Positions 48,560-59,423 of a DNA stretch of 64,000 bases are shown piece after piece. The translations under genes were made by a program, and so were the position numbers. The DNA comes from Diadema setosum (taxonomy: Eukaryota; Echinodermata; Echinoidea; Diadematoida; Diadematidae): NCBI RefSeq assembly GCF_964275005.1, contig NC_092686.1, forward strand, positions 15,009,696-15,073,695, read 5' to 3'. The notes beneath the pieces were generated by a model. The model saw only the letters and a list, made by a program, of their open reading frames with translations, had not been told where the DNA came from and did not search any database. The first letter of the stretch is position 1, and each line of letters begins with the position of its first letter.

Positions 48560-48678
48560 TAGCTGCACCGCTTGAGCGATCGAGCGTGCAGTTGATTGTG
48601 ACCCGGCGGCGACCCGGCGGCGGCGCGGCGAGCGAGTGATCCGCTAGTTTCGACTTTGTCTTTGATTCCTGCGAAGAG
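48560..48678 (+). promoter_or_regulatory. GC-rich start region and non-coding first exon of the THUMPD3-like gene
   Basis: The stretch around 48570-48640 is rich in CG (GACCCGGCGGCGACCCGGCG), unlike its AT-rich surroundings. It is followed by a good donor, GCGAAGAG|GTAAGA at 48679. I infer a CpG-type promoter and a short untranslated exon. The transcription start is not determined. An 80-base intron to 48758 (acceptor TTCTGTACATGCAG) would follow. Confidence 0.5.
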
Positions 48679-48803
48679 GTAAGACGAAGTGAGCACGAAG
48701 GAGGCGGTAGCACACACCTCCTTGTCCTTGATTTTCACCGTTCCTTCTGTACATGCAGCTTCTGTGCCAACTACGTAGATATTCCAGCTGGCTTATCTCC
48801 AGA

Positions 48804-49004
48804 ATGGCAGGTGCTCAAGGTGCGCCAGAGATGGAAGCAACAAGAGAAAATCTTGCGACGATATGTGCCACCGTGAACTCGGGATTCGAGTATCTAGCCA
48901 CTCAGGAATGTGTGGAAAAGTTCACTTCCGCTGCTCGTCCAAGACAAGTGAAGAAATTTAGAGGACGTATCTTGTTTGAGATACCATATCAGGAAGTCAG
49001 ACAG
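48804..49004 (+). CDS. THUMPD3: THUMPD3-like tRNA methyltransferase, first coding exon
   Basis: The 67-residue exon from ATG at 48804 contains LATICATVNSGFEYLATQEC, then GRILFEIPYQEVRQ. It aligns with the human THUMPD3 N-terminus: ATVPTGFE, then RGKIYF and a Gln-Val before LRSVDNL. THUMPD3 with TRMT112 makes N2-methylguanosine in tRNA; its THUMP domain binds tRNA and its C-terminal Rossmann fold is the catalytic part. I chose this ATG because it has A at -3 and G at +4, and because the upstream ATG at 48753 falls in a likely 80-base intron. The donor is AGACAG|GTTCGG, phase 0. Confidence 0.8.
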
Positions 49005-49059
49005 GTTCGGAAATGTAACATTTGTATTTTTTTTTTACTTTTACTAACGTAGACAAGCT

Positions 49060-49216
49060 AGTCTCCGCGTAACATCCATATATTCCCGACTAACTATAAA
49101 TACACAGCCCAGTCGCCGCTGTACATACACGTAGCGCGACAGGTGTATTCGCGTAGCGTATTAACAGCGTCTGGTCGGGCTAATTCCCGACAAGATACAG
49201 ACCAAAGTTTTGGTCA
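49060..49216. repeat. Partial copy of the 40005-type MITE
   Basis: The right end GATACAGACCAAAGTTTTGG then TCAA matches the right end of the 40005-40151 element, and AGTCTCCGCGTAACAT matches its body. The left boundary is unclear, and the middle contains unrelated sequence. Confidence 0.5.
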
Positions 49217-49370
49217 ACTGTACCACCTACCCTCTCATTTTGCAATAAGCTCCCACCCCACAGTAAATTTACAGTCACCATCTCGGTCACAGTGATGATC
49301 ATCATACTCGTACAATCAAAAGTAAACCTTTTTACACAGAGACTGTTCTAAGCTTGTACAAGCTAGATAT

Positions 49371-49538
49371 TTGACCAAAAGATCGGTCTGTATCTTGCCA
49401 TTGGGGATATGTTCTGCAGAGACTACGTCTGGCTTCACAGAATCCCTTCCTATTTTAACAGAGGAGAGCCATAAAAGTGAAAAAAATTATTTTAAAAACC
49501 AAACAAAAAACTCTGGACAGACAGACTTTTCTGTCTGG
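49371..49538. mobile_element. Second copy of the 40005-type MITE, opposite orientation
   Basis: TTGACCAAAAGATCGGTCTG at the left and GACAGACTTTTCTGTCTG at the right correspond to the swapped ends of the 40005-40151 element. The body shares AGACTACGTCTGGCTTCACA as its reverse complement. I see no clear target duplication, so it is older. Confidence 0.65.
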
Positions 49539-49584
49539 TGCTTTATTCTTAATATATGGTGTTTGTCTGAAATGGTACATTAAT

Positions 49585-50345
49585 ATGTGACCCGCTACAA
49601 CAAAAAGGTCCTAAAGTCGCGCACGGTCGAAGCCGTAAAAATCGAGTTTGAAGTCAGAGCATTAAAATTGGTCAAAACTTACGATTTTCTGATTTTGGTA
49701 TATTATTGGAGTCTAACATGTCTTCTATCATCTGTCGAAATTTTGAAGCAAAATGGTGAAAGGAAAGACCAAAAAATAGCGTTTTTCTGAGCCATGTTTT
49801 TTGGCGTTTCAATGAAGCAGAAACTGGTTCGAAAATTTGGATTGAGCGCGACAGATAGGTTCCACCCCTAACAACGACCAGAGTGATCACATTGATCAGT
49901 TTGCTGCTTGCTGCTAACCGAAGCGTGAAGCTCGCACACTGCCCAGTCGACTGGTGCGTGTGGGCGGGGTGCGCTATGGTCAGCCGCTTCTCACATCCTG
50001 GTCACTGATTGGTTGGTGAGGAGACCGCCGACGCTGATGTGCTTGAATGAACTCTTCGGGGGTTGCTAGGGCTTACCTTCTATTGTCCAGAGGTGAAAAC
50101 TGACTTGCGTGTGTTGATCGGGATTGCGTCGAAAGGAAGACTTTTAGGGCGCTTTTCTCGAAACAGTGATTTTCCAGACGTCTCGACATGCTCTCATTTA
50201 AACATCGATATCTCCGCAGCCGATTATTTTTATAAAATGTGTTGTATATCAATTTAAAGCAGAAAGATTAGGGGATTATACCATGCAATTTTCAAATAAT
50301 CGACCTCTCCCGACTTTAGGATCATTTTGTTGTAGCGGGTCACAT
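49585..50345. repeat. Large foldback with TGTGACCCGC ends, about 760 bp
   Basis: The left end ATGTGACCCGCTACAACAAA and the right end TTTGTTGTAGCGGGTCACAT are inverted, followed inward by CCTAAAGTCG and CGACTTTAGG. The ending style is like the 8958-9649 element. Confidence 0.8.
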
Positions 50346-50584
50346 ATGCTGTAGATCTAGGCCTATAGCTGTATTCATGGTAGAGTCTATTCGTTTGTAT
50401 CAATTTAGCTGAATGCATGACTCGGTTTCACAAAATAGCATCAAATGAATCCCATAATTACCCCTTTCAATATAACTGCGACAGCCGCTGCACTCGCATT
50501 AAGATCTAAATCTTGTATAAAACGGGTGCCGTTCCGGCGCTATATTTCCCTAATTTTTCAACAAAAACTACTTTAATACTTTAA

Positions 50585-50754
50585 TACATGGGTCGATTAA
50601 ACCTAAATGATTCCAATCGGTGACTGTTTGATGCATTTCATTGCTTATGATGCAGAAAATGTTGTCTTATACATGGGTCGATTAAACCTAAATGATTCCA
50701 ATCGGTGACTGTTTGATGCATTTCATTGCTTATGATGCAGAAAATGTTGTCTTA
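50585..50754. repeat. 85-bp tandem duplication
   Basis: Copies at 50585-50669 and 50670-50754 start TACATGGGTCGATTAAACCT and end TGTTGTCTTA with no visible difference. It is a very recent event or a possible assembly artefact. Confidence 0.93.
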
Positions 50755-51622
50755 TAAGGCGAATATCTTCAGCTCACCAACGCTCACTAAAACTCACAAT
50801 CCCTTGCACATGCGCACAGCATGCATGCAGTGCAGTGCATGCGTTGACAGTGTCAGCTGTATTGCTCACTACATGATGTTGCAATTTTTTATCGTACTGT
50901 CATTGTTCACGCATGTGTAGATGCGTACTAATGGATGTATACAAATGGCAGCAAGGCTCTCCACTAGGGCAGGCCGCTTATTACTCCTAAAAAATGTGGA
51001 AAATTTTGCAGTTCCCAGATAAATTGGTGAGAAGAACCAAGTCGATTGGGTAATATATATTTCATTTTTTGAGCTGTGTTTATAATAGAAATGTAGTCAT
51101 GCTTTATTTGTGAAGTCACCCTGAATGTGGCAATAGGGAGTTATTTGTGATTTTTGCTCTCGCTCAGCTGCGAGGTAGCCGCCAGTACCGCGCCTTGTGG
51201 CGCAGTCCCCGGGGCTACTTTCAATATAGATTCTACACATGATGTAAAAGAATAATTTGTGGAAGAATGAACAAATTCAAGAAAGATATAACAGTAGTAA
51301 AAAAAAATCAACGGGGACTACGCGACTGTATGATTTCTGATATATTTATTGAATTTGAAATACTACAACGAGTAATCAACATAATAGAATTTTCAGCCCT
51401 TTAATGATAGCATGCTACACATCAGCCTGTACTCGTGTGCATATATTTAATTTTATACTTTTTTGTTTAGTTCTCTCTCTCCTTTTTCAGAGACTCCAAC
51501 CCCAAGCACCTTCTGATCTGGAGATTCTCTCGTCTGAAACCCCTAGCAAACGGGAGACTCCAACTGCACATCACGAGCGCGAAGTTCCTTGCAGCTGTTG
51601 TCCAGGGCCCACTCATACCTAA

Positions 51623-52144
51623 GGGCCCGGGGGGGGGGGGGGGGGGGGGGTTTCATAAAGCTGTTCGTAAAGTTACAAACAACTTACGAGCGACTGGTGA
51701 TCAGTTGCGATGTGCTATAGACCGATTTTGTGACGCGCTATGTGTATTTTTGGAATGGGCAGTGCCATTACTGCGGTGTCTCAGCCGACCCCCCCACACT
51801 CCCCCACCCCTCTCCTTACATTAGCATGCGCACGGAATGAAAAACTGATGCATGGTTGTTTTAGCCAATAGGCGTCTCGTACTGAGTGCGCGGATGCTTG
51901 CTTAGTGCGTGAACCTTTGTTACAAGTGCATGTTGCCCGTGGGGTGGGGGAGAGGAGGGGGGGTCGGCTAAGACACCACAAAATGAGCTCATGGCTACGC
52001 CCAGTGCCACAAATTGTCTGCTGCTCTCAACGAGCCCGAATCAGTCTATACTTACTAGAATTTCAATAATTCACCACAAGAACTGATCACCAGTCGCTCG
52101 TAAGTCGTTCGTAACTTTATGAACAACTTTATGAAACAGGGGCC
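51623..52144. mobile_element. Middle foldback of the nest, TTTCATAAAG type
   Basis: The left arm has GGGCCCGGG, a 22-base G run, then TTTCATAAAGCTGTTCGTAA and ACGAGCGACTGGTGATCAG. The right arm has CTGATCACCAGTCGCTCGTA, then AACTTTATGAAACAGGGGCC. Arms are about 60 bases. The loop is filled by the TA-flanked MITE. Confidence 0.75.
51718..52048 (+). mobile_element. TA-flanked MITE, copy 3 (331 bp)
   Basis: The ends TAGACCGATTTTGTGACGCG and CCGAATCAGTCTA are diverged forms of those of copies 1 and 2, with TA on both sides. The inner GCCGACCCCCC / GGGGGGGTCGGC pair is kept. It is in the same orientation as copy 2 and older than it by end divergence. Confidence 0.8.
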
Positions 52145-52559
52145 AGGAAGCTCTAGGGTTCTAGATGCTTTCCCGTGCTATCTCAGGCTTATTTTTCAAC
52201 ATATGATGACACTAAGTAAGAAATCATTTCAAGCGCGAGACACAGAGCCAGGGCGGGAGAAATTAAATCTCAAGCGGGAGAACGGGAGATTTTGTTAAAA
52301 CGGGCTTTCGGCGGGAGATCTCCCGTCGAAAGCGGGAGAGTTGGAGTCTCTGCTTTTTTTTTTCTCTCTCTTGGCAGACAACAACGTCTTTAAAATAAAG
52401 AGGACCCCCACAGCCCACCCCTCTGATTTTAAGCTATCATAAAGATCTGTTGAAGGATCAAAAAGTATAAATCAGAATCCATTGTTGCTGTGCCCGTGTT
52501 TCATGCCTGAATCAAGTTTGTGGATTATATCACTTTGTTGTATTTCATTGCTTCCGTAG

Positions 52560-52637
52560 GTGTCACAACTGCGATCGGTGGACAATCTGTCTGTTCTTGT
52601 TGGTCACTTCACTCAAGTTGACTTTTCTCAAGACAAG
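52560..52637 (+). CDS. THUMPD3: THUMPD3-like tRNA methyltransferase, second coding exon
   Basis: The acceptor is GCTTCCGTAG|GTG and the donor GACAAG|GTGTGT, phase 0 both sides. It encodes VSQLRSVDNLSVLVGHFTQV then DFSQDK. Human THUMPD3 has LRSVDNLFVVV at the same point directly after the first-exon segment, so exon order and identity agree. The remaining THUMP and methyltransferase exons were not found up to 64000 and presumably lie beyond. Confidence 0.85.
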
Positions 52638-54639
52638 GTGTGTATTACTACAAGTCTCCACAAGTGCATTAGGTTGACACATTTTCAGCTTTATAAAATG
52701 TCATGCCACATCACTCAGGGTACCAAGTTTTAAATGTCGTTTGCACCCTTAAATACTAAAAGTGCTCATTTCAGACAATCATATAATTTTGCAAGATAAT
52801 GCAGAGGAAATGTCTGAGAGGAGAATTAACAGATCTAACATTCTCTAATTCAAGCACTAAAATGCCAGGGGAAAGGAAAGTTGCACAAACAATCAATGTA
52901 GTAGAACAGGTTGAATTCTGTGCTCGGTGCTCGGGTTTAACTTATACAGGTTGCAAATAATAGATCTGCTACCACTAGTACCAGGTATTATGATACACGG
53001 TTGGTGATAATGTATCTGCCACCGGGAATATTTTTAGTAGGCCAGCCAAGACGATTTTTTTTACTTTGGACGGCAAAATTTGTTAATGCTAAGTTTCCCA
53101 GCTGAAAGTCTTGCAAAAATACTGAAGTTTAGCGTATGGCTGGATGTTAAGCGTATTTTTGCTGAAAAATGTCATTTTTAGCTCAAAATGCGAAAGAATG
53201 TCAAAAATCATGATTTTTATTTTTTTGTCGAAATAAGTAATTATTAATAAGTACCTTTCAAATTACAAAAGTCTTTTCTTGAATTTGAAGTTAAAGATTT
53301 GACTAATGAGCATTTCAATTTTGAATATTACACACACATACTCAAAATTATCGTTTGTGAAATCTACTTGTATTTCAAAGTTTTTTTTACACTATCTAAA
53401 TCGAACTATTTACAAGTATTTATTTACTGGACATATTGTATATATTCTGAAATCACATGCAACAAAGAAATTGTGAGATAAGGTTAAATATAACTTGTTT
53501 TGTGTTATCCCAAATGGAACGATGTATTTTTAGTGGACGCGCATATTGAAAGAGAAATTGAATGTAGGATCCCTATAGCGTACGCCTATACACATTTTAA
53601 GCACAAATGGCCATTTATCTGATATATTAGCAAAGTCAATGGATGTGTTGAAAAATTGACTGTAACAGCTCCTTTATAACAACTTGATATTAATGAAATG
53701 TGCTTCTTTGCCCTAAAAATTATAGAGGGCATGCAGTAGTGCTGTTACCATAGCAACTGGTCATTATGTGGAGTCTCAGAAAATTTAAAATATTCATGGC
53801 GTAAATCTAAAACATACACAAACATTTGAAATATTTCTGTTTAAAAAGAAATATGTCAGTTGCACAATGAAACCTAAAGAAGTTAAATACGCATTGTTTA
53901 TTACATTTTGAAGTAGTTGTCATGGAAACCTTGATAATTACATTTTATTGAGAAAAAAATTATATCAAAATTTCTCATCCTGTACCCCTTTCCCCGAGTA
54001 TATGCTTGGGGAAAGCATGCAAGCACACGCAACGGATAGGCATAAAATTCCTTTTATTTATGTAAACTGTTATTAGATAAAGTATTTGAATTCACATTTT
54101 ATTTTTAATCTGTCTTCCCGTGGGAGACTTACTTAATATGAGTATTTCTTGTACGTTGGTTGATTGTGTAAAAACTTTGGAAACCGTAAATGAACGTTTT
54201 TTTTTAATGAACACGAATTCGATGACATACAAAAATTATATAATTTTTTATCATGTATCCGGGATATGATTCTCTGATTACATACCAACTTCTTTTCTTT
54301 CTATATTGTCACATCTTCAACGACAACAACAACCTAATTAGTGATCATGAACACTCAAAATTCCCCAGCCACCTGACAACATCTCTCTCAATCACCATTA
54401 TCTCATAAAATGTTCACATAGTCAATCTATACACAATCAAAAAATGAACGGGAGACGATATTTTTTTTTTTTCGAGAATGGATTGTCATCAGCGTACCTT
54501 TACCATGTTAGCAGCAGGTGATTTCAGCATTATGCAAATCTATGTTACAAGCATCATATCAGTTTGACAACAAAACAGACTGTGCTGATTGTATATCAAC
54601 CACGTCGATAAAGTAAATGTACAGCCATGCAGTATGTTC
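52638..54639. other. Intronic, AT-rich stretch without recognised features
   Basis: This is the start of the second long intron of the THUMPD3-like gene. I see scattered hairpins (for example TTTCCCCGAGTATATGCTTGGGGAAA-like at about 53992) but no exon resembling the THUMP domain. Confidence 0.5.
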
Positions 54640-54950
54640 GGTAAAAGAATTAACTGGATCATATGCAAAGGCAGATGGGCATTTAAAGTTCTTCTTGAAA
54701 CAACTACATCTGGCTGTGTTGCATTTGGATCTGCATCTACTTGACACAATTCCAAGATGAAAATTGTGATGAATGGTATGAATGACCAGATTGAAACCAG
54801 GTGAACAGACGTAAATTACCTAGCTGAGGTCGATGATGGCAAGGGCATCACGATTCTACTGTTTCTGCCTGCAGTCATACTTTTGCCTGGTAGTGTGGTC
54901 TTTCAACATGAAATTGTACTGCAACTTTTGTTGGCGGTCACTTCATGACC
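54640..54950 (-). pseudogene. C-terminal CXC fragment, second member of the nuclease-CXC family
   Basis: Read on the minus strand it gives CRSKCNTARCSCFKKNFKCP, matching the CXC segment of the larger relic (CKSKCNTARCSCFKNDFKC). Upstream codons also match at DNA level over about 300 bases (for example TTTTGCCTGGTAGT at 54888 and 59122). Only the last 100 or so codons remain, with small indels. It is in the same orientation as the main relic. Confidence 0.75.
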
Positions 54951-57320
54951 CCCCTTTTTTTTCATTACACACATATAAAAAAAAAAAGACTTGCTGAATT
55001 GACAATATTTATTAGTAGTCTGATCTAAGTTTCCGTCATTATGCATAACACAACAAATGACATACATGTAGTGGATACATTCATGAATAAATCATACTAC
55101 ATGTATCATAACGCCATCATCTTAACATGCACTGTACATCTGCCTCTGGTACAGTTGTAATACCTATTATTTGGAGATACAATGTACTGCATTCTCTAAG
55201 GGCAAATTCAATTCTAAATATTTGCAAAGGAATGTGTGATTGTACACCACTGAAAGTATGACATGAGATTGAAAAAGGTAGATAAATCCTATGATCTCAC
55301 CATAAAGTACACCAGTAAACAGTCATGAGGGCTCCGAATAACCGGGAGTAGATAAGCATGTAGTCTTCAACAATATGAAAACAATCCTTAAATGTGAGTT
55401 TCTAACAGTTACAAATCACATATGCTTACTGTCTACCATCTCAGAAGTTGCACGAGTTTTAGAGAAGCAGATTCTTCTCTACCGGCAATAGTTTAACTTC
55501 TCCATTTTTTTTTTCATTGAAGTCTTTCAATATATATCCCAGCGTAAACATATTTTGGTTAACTCTCATCATTATCAAAATGCATTGAACTTTTGTTATA
55601 TAGTGCTAAAAGTAGTACACCACACTTGAAATAGCTGCCACAATTGCACATATTCAAAAGTCTACTTTGAATTTGGTTGATATCAGTCACGACTTTTGTA
55701 GACCTATTAAGATTTCTGCACTGAATGTTCAATTGAAAGTGATAAAAATAAACTACTGCCCCTGCAAAATGCTAGAGTAGTGCATCCCTTGAATACTTTT
55801 CTGAATTCAAAGTTGCCAAAATCTACTTTAATAGAATTGCTAAGTCCCTGCACAGCTGACATATAAGCAATATCATAATTAAAGCACATGTGAAAGAAAC
55901 ATATTCATAACATGTTAAAAAAAACAATTACAGCATTTCTATACTCCATATGGACACATCACGTTTACGTGTCCTCTATTTGACATTTTTCTTTACAACA
56001 GAGAACAGTTAAAGGCAAAATTATTTATAAAAAAAAAATAGCGATTCTAATACCTCAGAGAGTTATTACATCTCTTTAAGAATGATAAATGTTAGAATAT
56101 GATATTTCAACACTGGATGAAAATACCTCCTCTACCATCAAAATGCTAATATATCACATTTGACATGACATTCTTCATATTGCACAAACCATACAAAGCG
56201 CAGTTATTCAAAGTGCAATTACTGAAATTAAAACAATTGATCACGTGTGAAATCTGTTGAAAACCTGTGAAACCCTGCTGGTTTTTCAACTGAACTGAAA
56301 ATATTTTGCAATTCAAATGTCATCTCTGTATTAGAGTTGAACTATCAGAATATGCAAACTCACACGTGTGTGTGTTTAGGCCATGTTAATTCACTGTGAG
56401 CACGATTTAGTTCCACTATTAAAGAAAAAAAAATTTCATAAACCTATCTTACCTCTCATTTCTTTGATAGAGATCTCGACAAGGCACAAACTTTGGAGGA
56501 ATCTAATTTTCATCTTTAAATCTTTGCTTTGTTTTTTATACTGACTGGCTAAAACTCAAACAAATCATTTCAGGTGCTACAAAAACTGGAATCGTTCTCA
56601 AAGCATTGCTAATGTATTAAAAAAAATAATGAAGATTATTTCCCTTATTCATTAGTAAATTGCAACTTACTCCAAGGATGATGTCATCCTACGTCAATTT
56701 TTGAACTTAGGGGGAAAAAAGAAAAAAAAATACCCAAAGTTCTTAAATGATGAAAAAGTATTCAGAAACCTATTGATATTTCTTCCATACCGCTGGAAAT
56801 CATACTCGTTTCTGCCAATCTTTTATCATGCACAAATCTCTGTTTGTACATGCATCAAATCAGTTTGTAAAATGACAAATAACCAAACTGCACTGATTAT
56901 ATTGATAAAGTCAATATACATGTGGGCAATCCCACAATAACTATTCCCTTTTCGACTTTTGATATTTGAGCTTTGATGATAAAAGTAATTCAGATTTGCC
57001 TCCTTATGTTTATATATTTTCTTGAAAAGAATAAGTGTGAGAGATAGTATAGATAACATTGAGTTCATTCAATAGGCGGATTTTTTGTTATATCACATTA
57101 AACGTCAATTTAGACAGTAAAACAGGCATAGAAAACGGGACATTTTAAGTATCAGAAATCTAAACAGTAATCTAAAAAAAAATAGCAATGAAACCGAATC
57201 CAGAACAGTTCCATTGTACAATCTACATCAGATTTGAAATAAGAAATGTCTCTACCTTTCAGATTTACTTCATTTATTAAATGAAAATGGATTTCAGTTA
57301 TAGCCTGTATGATGTAGGCA
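54951..57320. other. AT-rich interval between the two CXC relics
   Basis: No gene is seen. A stretch at about 56848-56930 (AATCAGTTTGTAAAATGACA…TTGATAAAGTCAATATACAT) resembles 54553-54625 next to the fragment (ATCAGTTTGACAACAAAACA…TCGATAAAGTAAATGTACAG), hinting at duplicated flanking DNA. Confidence 0.45.
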
Positions 57321-58671
57321 TGTCTGTCCATCCTGTTACGTACCTTCACCTGTTAATTTTTTTTTTGTTCCCAGTGGGCAGAAAGAGAGTTTTGGTGATT
57401 AAGTAGTTTCATTACGGGATAAGTTGAAATGTTTTAACCAAAACTAGCTTAGCTTGAAAGCAAATTTAATGCAATTGGCAATCAAACTTAGTGTTGCTTT
57501 GTCTGTCCACTTTTTGAAGGTATGTAACAGATTTTTAAGGAGACTCATTTTTTGAAAAATAAGCCATATCAGTGCAGTTGCTTGGATTCATAAGACATGC
57601 CAGGCCAGCATCTACATAATCAGTATACTTCCACTCCCTAGGGAAGTCCCACAAGTTTCTGCCGTGACTTGACAGTAGCCAAAAACTTGTCTGTCCACTT
57701 TGTTACATACCTTCACCAGTGTTTGTACCTTCATTGAAATTTAATAAAAAATACAGAAGGATGAGTCATCAAGGTTTATGGCCTCAGAAAGACATCATAT
57801 ACTAACAATGTCTGAAATCACTTTCCTTTGTGGATCATTCAAAAATATGTGTGAATTAATTTTTTGTGTGGACAGACAACCTGTACAGTAAACGCATGTG
57901 TCTGTCCATGTTCGTACCTTCCTTGACAGATGATGGTGACATCTTTCTAATAATAGAATTAAACATGATCTGGATACTTTCATTTCATGTCATACACTAC
58001 TTTTATTAGCAGATTAGAGAGCTCAGATGGTTTTAATAAGAAATTTTGGATGATTCCACATGTGAAGGTACGAACATGGACAGACGTCTGTCCATGTTTG
58101 TACCTTCAAGATCAGATTCCCCTCATGATTATTATCCTTCAGGTGATGTAATTTTACATGGTCAAAATAATTTCATTTCATGTAATAGTTTTTTTTTATT
58201 AGCAGATCAGAGCATACAGATGTCTCTTGTTAGAAATTTTGATCCATTACACAAGTGAAGGTACGAACATGGACAGACGTCTGTCCATGTTTGTACCTTC
58301 TATGACACAAGCTCCTTGACCACATGGTTAACATTGTGTTGTAACTTTAAACAATTGTATTTCTATGAAGAGCATTCATTACTTTAAGTAATTCATACAC
58401 AGTATAAAAAGTAACAAAAGTTGTTTTGAAAGGCCCTTGCTTTCCACATTGGCTTAACAGAGAATTTAAACTAAACATGTAAATAATGTTATGATTAATC
58501 AATGTTAACATTTCACAATATTTCATAAAATAATGTACATACCACGGAAATATTCAACTTTGCTTTCATTGTGCATGGTACCTGAAAATATTAATTACAG
58601 CTTCTTTCAAATTATGAATAAAATATACTGCTGAAGGGGACCAATGTCTGTCCATGTTACGTACCTTCACT
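57321..58671. repeat. Array of a 22-base motif at about 190-base spacing, with two 44-base palindromes
   Basis: Words of the type GTCTGTCCATGTTCGTACCT (plus TC) occur near 57321, 57500 (split, half inverted), 57688, 57898, 58086, 58279 and 58645. Spacing is 179, 188, 210, 188, 193 and 366 bases. At 58064-58107 and 58257-58300 the motif is joined to its inverse, giving identical 44-base palindromes. The sequence between these two is also a diverged tandem copy (ATTTCATTTCATGT…ATTAGCAGAT). The array lies just 3' of the nuclease-CXC relic. Confidence 0.85.
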
Positions 58672-58865
58672 TTTGTGAACATGATGATCCAAGGTCCAGT
58701 AGAAAGAAAAGGTGGTCCTAACTTATCTTTTCACATTTTGATTATGACAGAACACATATTTCGCTACATGAAAATAATAAAGTGGCATTTAATTAACAAA
58801 ACTCAATTTGCAGCCTGAATGTCCCGCTTATGTGCCCCACTTATTGTGAGATTGCCCAAGTACAT

Positions 58866-59423
58866 TCAGTATGCTGGGTTACAACAATTTATTGCATCAC
58901 ATGCACAGGCAAATGTGCACTTGAAGTCGTTTTTGAAACAACTGCATCTGGCTGTGTTGCACTTGGATTTACAACTGCATGACACTAGTTCCAAGCAAGA
59001 AACTGGGATTGGTGGTATGGATGTCAAGATGGGAACCAGGCGACCTGACTTTAATTCCCATGCTGGGGTCGATGCTGGGAATGGCATCACAATTTCTTCT
59101 CTGTCTGCCTGCAGCCACACTTTTGCCTGGTAGTTTGCTCTTTCAACATGAAATTGCAGTGCATCTTTTGTTGGCGGTAGCATTTCGAGACCTTTCTTTA
59201 CTTTACCGAAGAGATGAAGCCTAGCTGAGTTTACATTGGCCTGGATAGGTGTTCCATACAACTGACAAACAAACTGTTCAATTGGCTCAAGTTCTCTGTC
59301 ATGACCAATCCCTTTCACCAGAAGAGGATTTTTCAGGAAAACTTTCCAGCATGACTTCTTGCATAACCACGAAAAGCAGAAGTAGTATCGCAGCCAGTCA
59401 AAGCATGAAACCCAATGAGACAT
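58866..59423 (-). pseudogene. Nuclease-CXC relic: C-terminal segment with CXC domain
   Basis: From KKSCWKVFLKNPLLVKGIG the frame gives EPIEQFVCQLYG, QFHVERANYQAKVWLQAD and, near the end, CSCKSKCNTARCSCFKNDFK and CACDAINCCNP. The dense Cys pattern C-x-C-x3-C-x4-C-x-C-x6-C matches the tesmin/TSO1 CXC domain, known to bind zinc and DNA. This would let a nuclease be held on specific DNA. Confidence 0.75.

Larger units (their letters stand above)
51489..52351. mobile_element. Outermost foldback of a three-level nest
   Basis: AGAGACTCCAAC at 51489 is matched by GTTGGAGTCTCT ending at 52351. Further inward, GGGAGA-type words appear inverted (ACGGGAGACTCC at 51550; GGGAGATCTCCCG near 52312). It encloses the foldback at 51623-52144. 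Confidence 0.6.
49005..52559 (+). other. First coding intron of the THUMPD3-like gene
   Basis: This 3.6-kb intron is mostly repeats: a partial and a full copy of the 40005-type MITE, a large TGTGACC-ended foldback, an 85-bp tandem duplication and a nest of three elements. It carries no sign of another gene. Confidence 0.7.

Noticed and set aside
48753..48803. Longer start (ATG at 48753) for the THUMPD3-like exon
   Set aside because: The ATG has a weak context and sits before a strong acceptor (TTCTGTACATGCAG) paired with a donor at 48679, so it is probably intronic. The ATG at 48804 has a good context.
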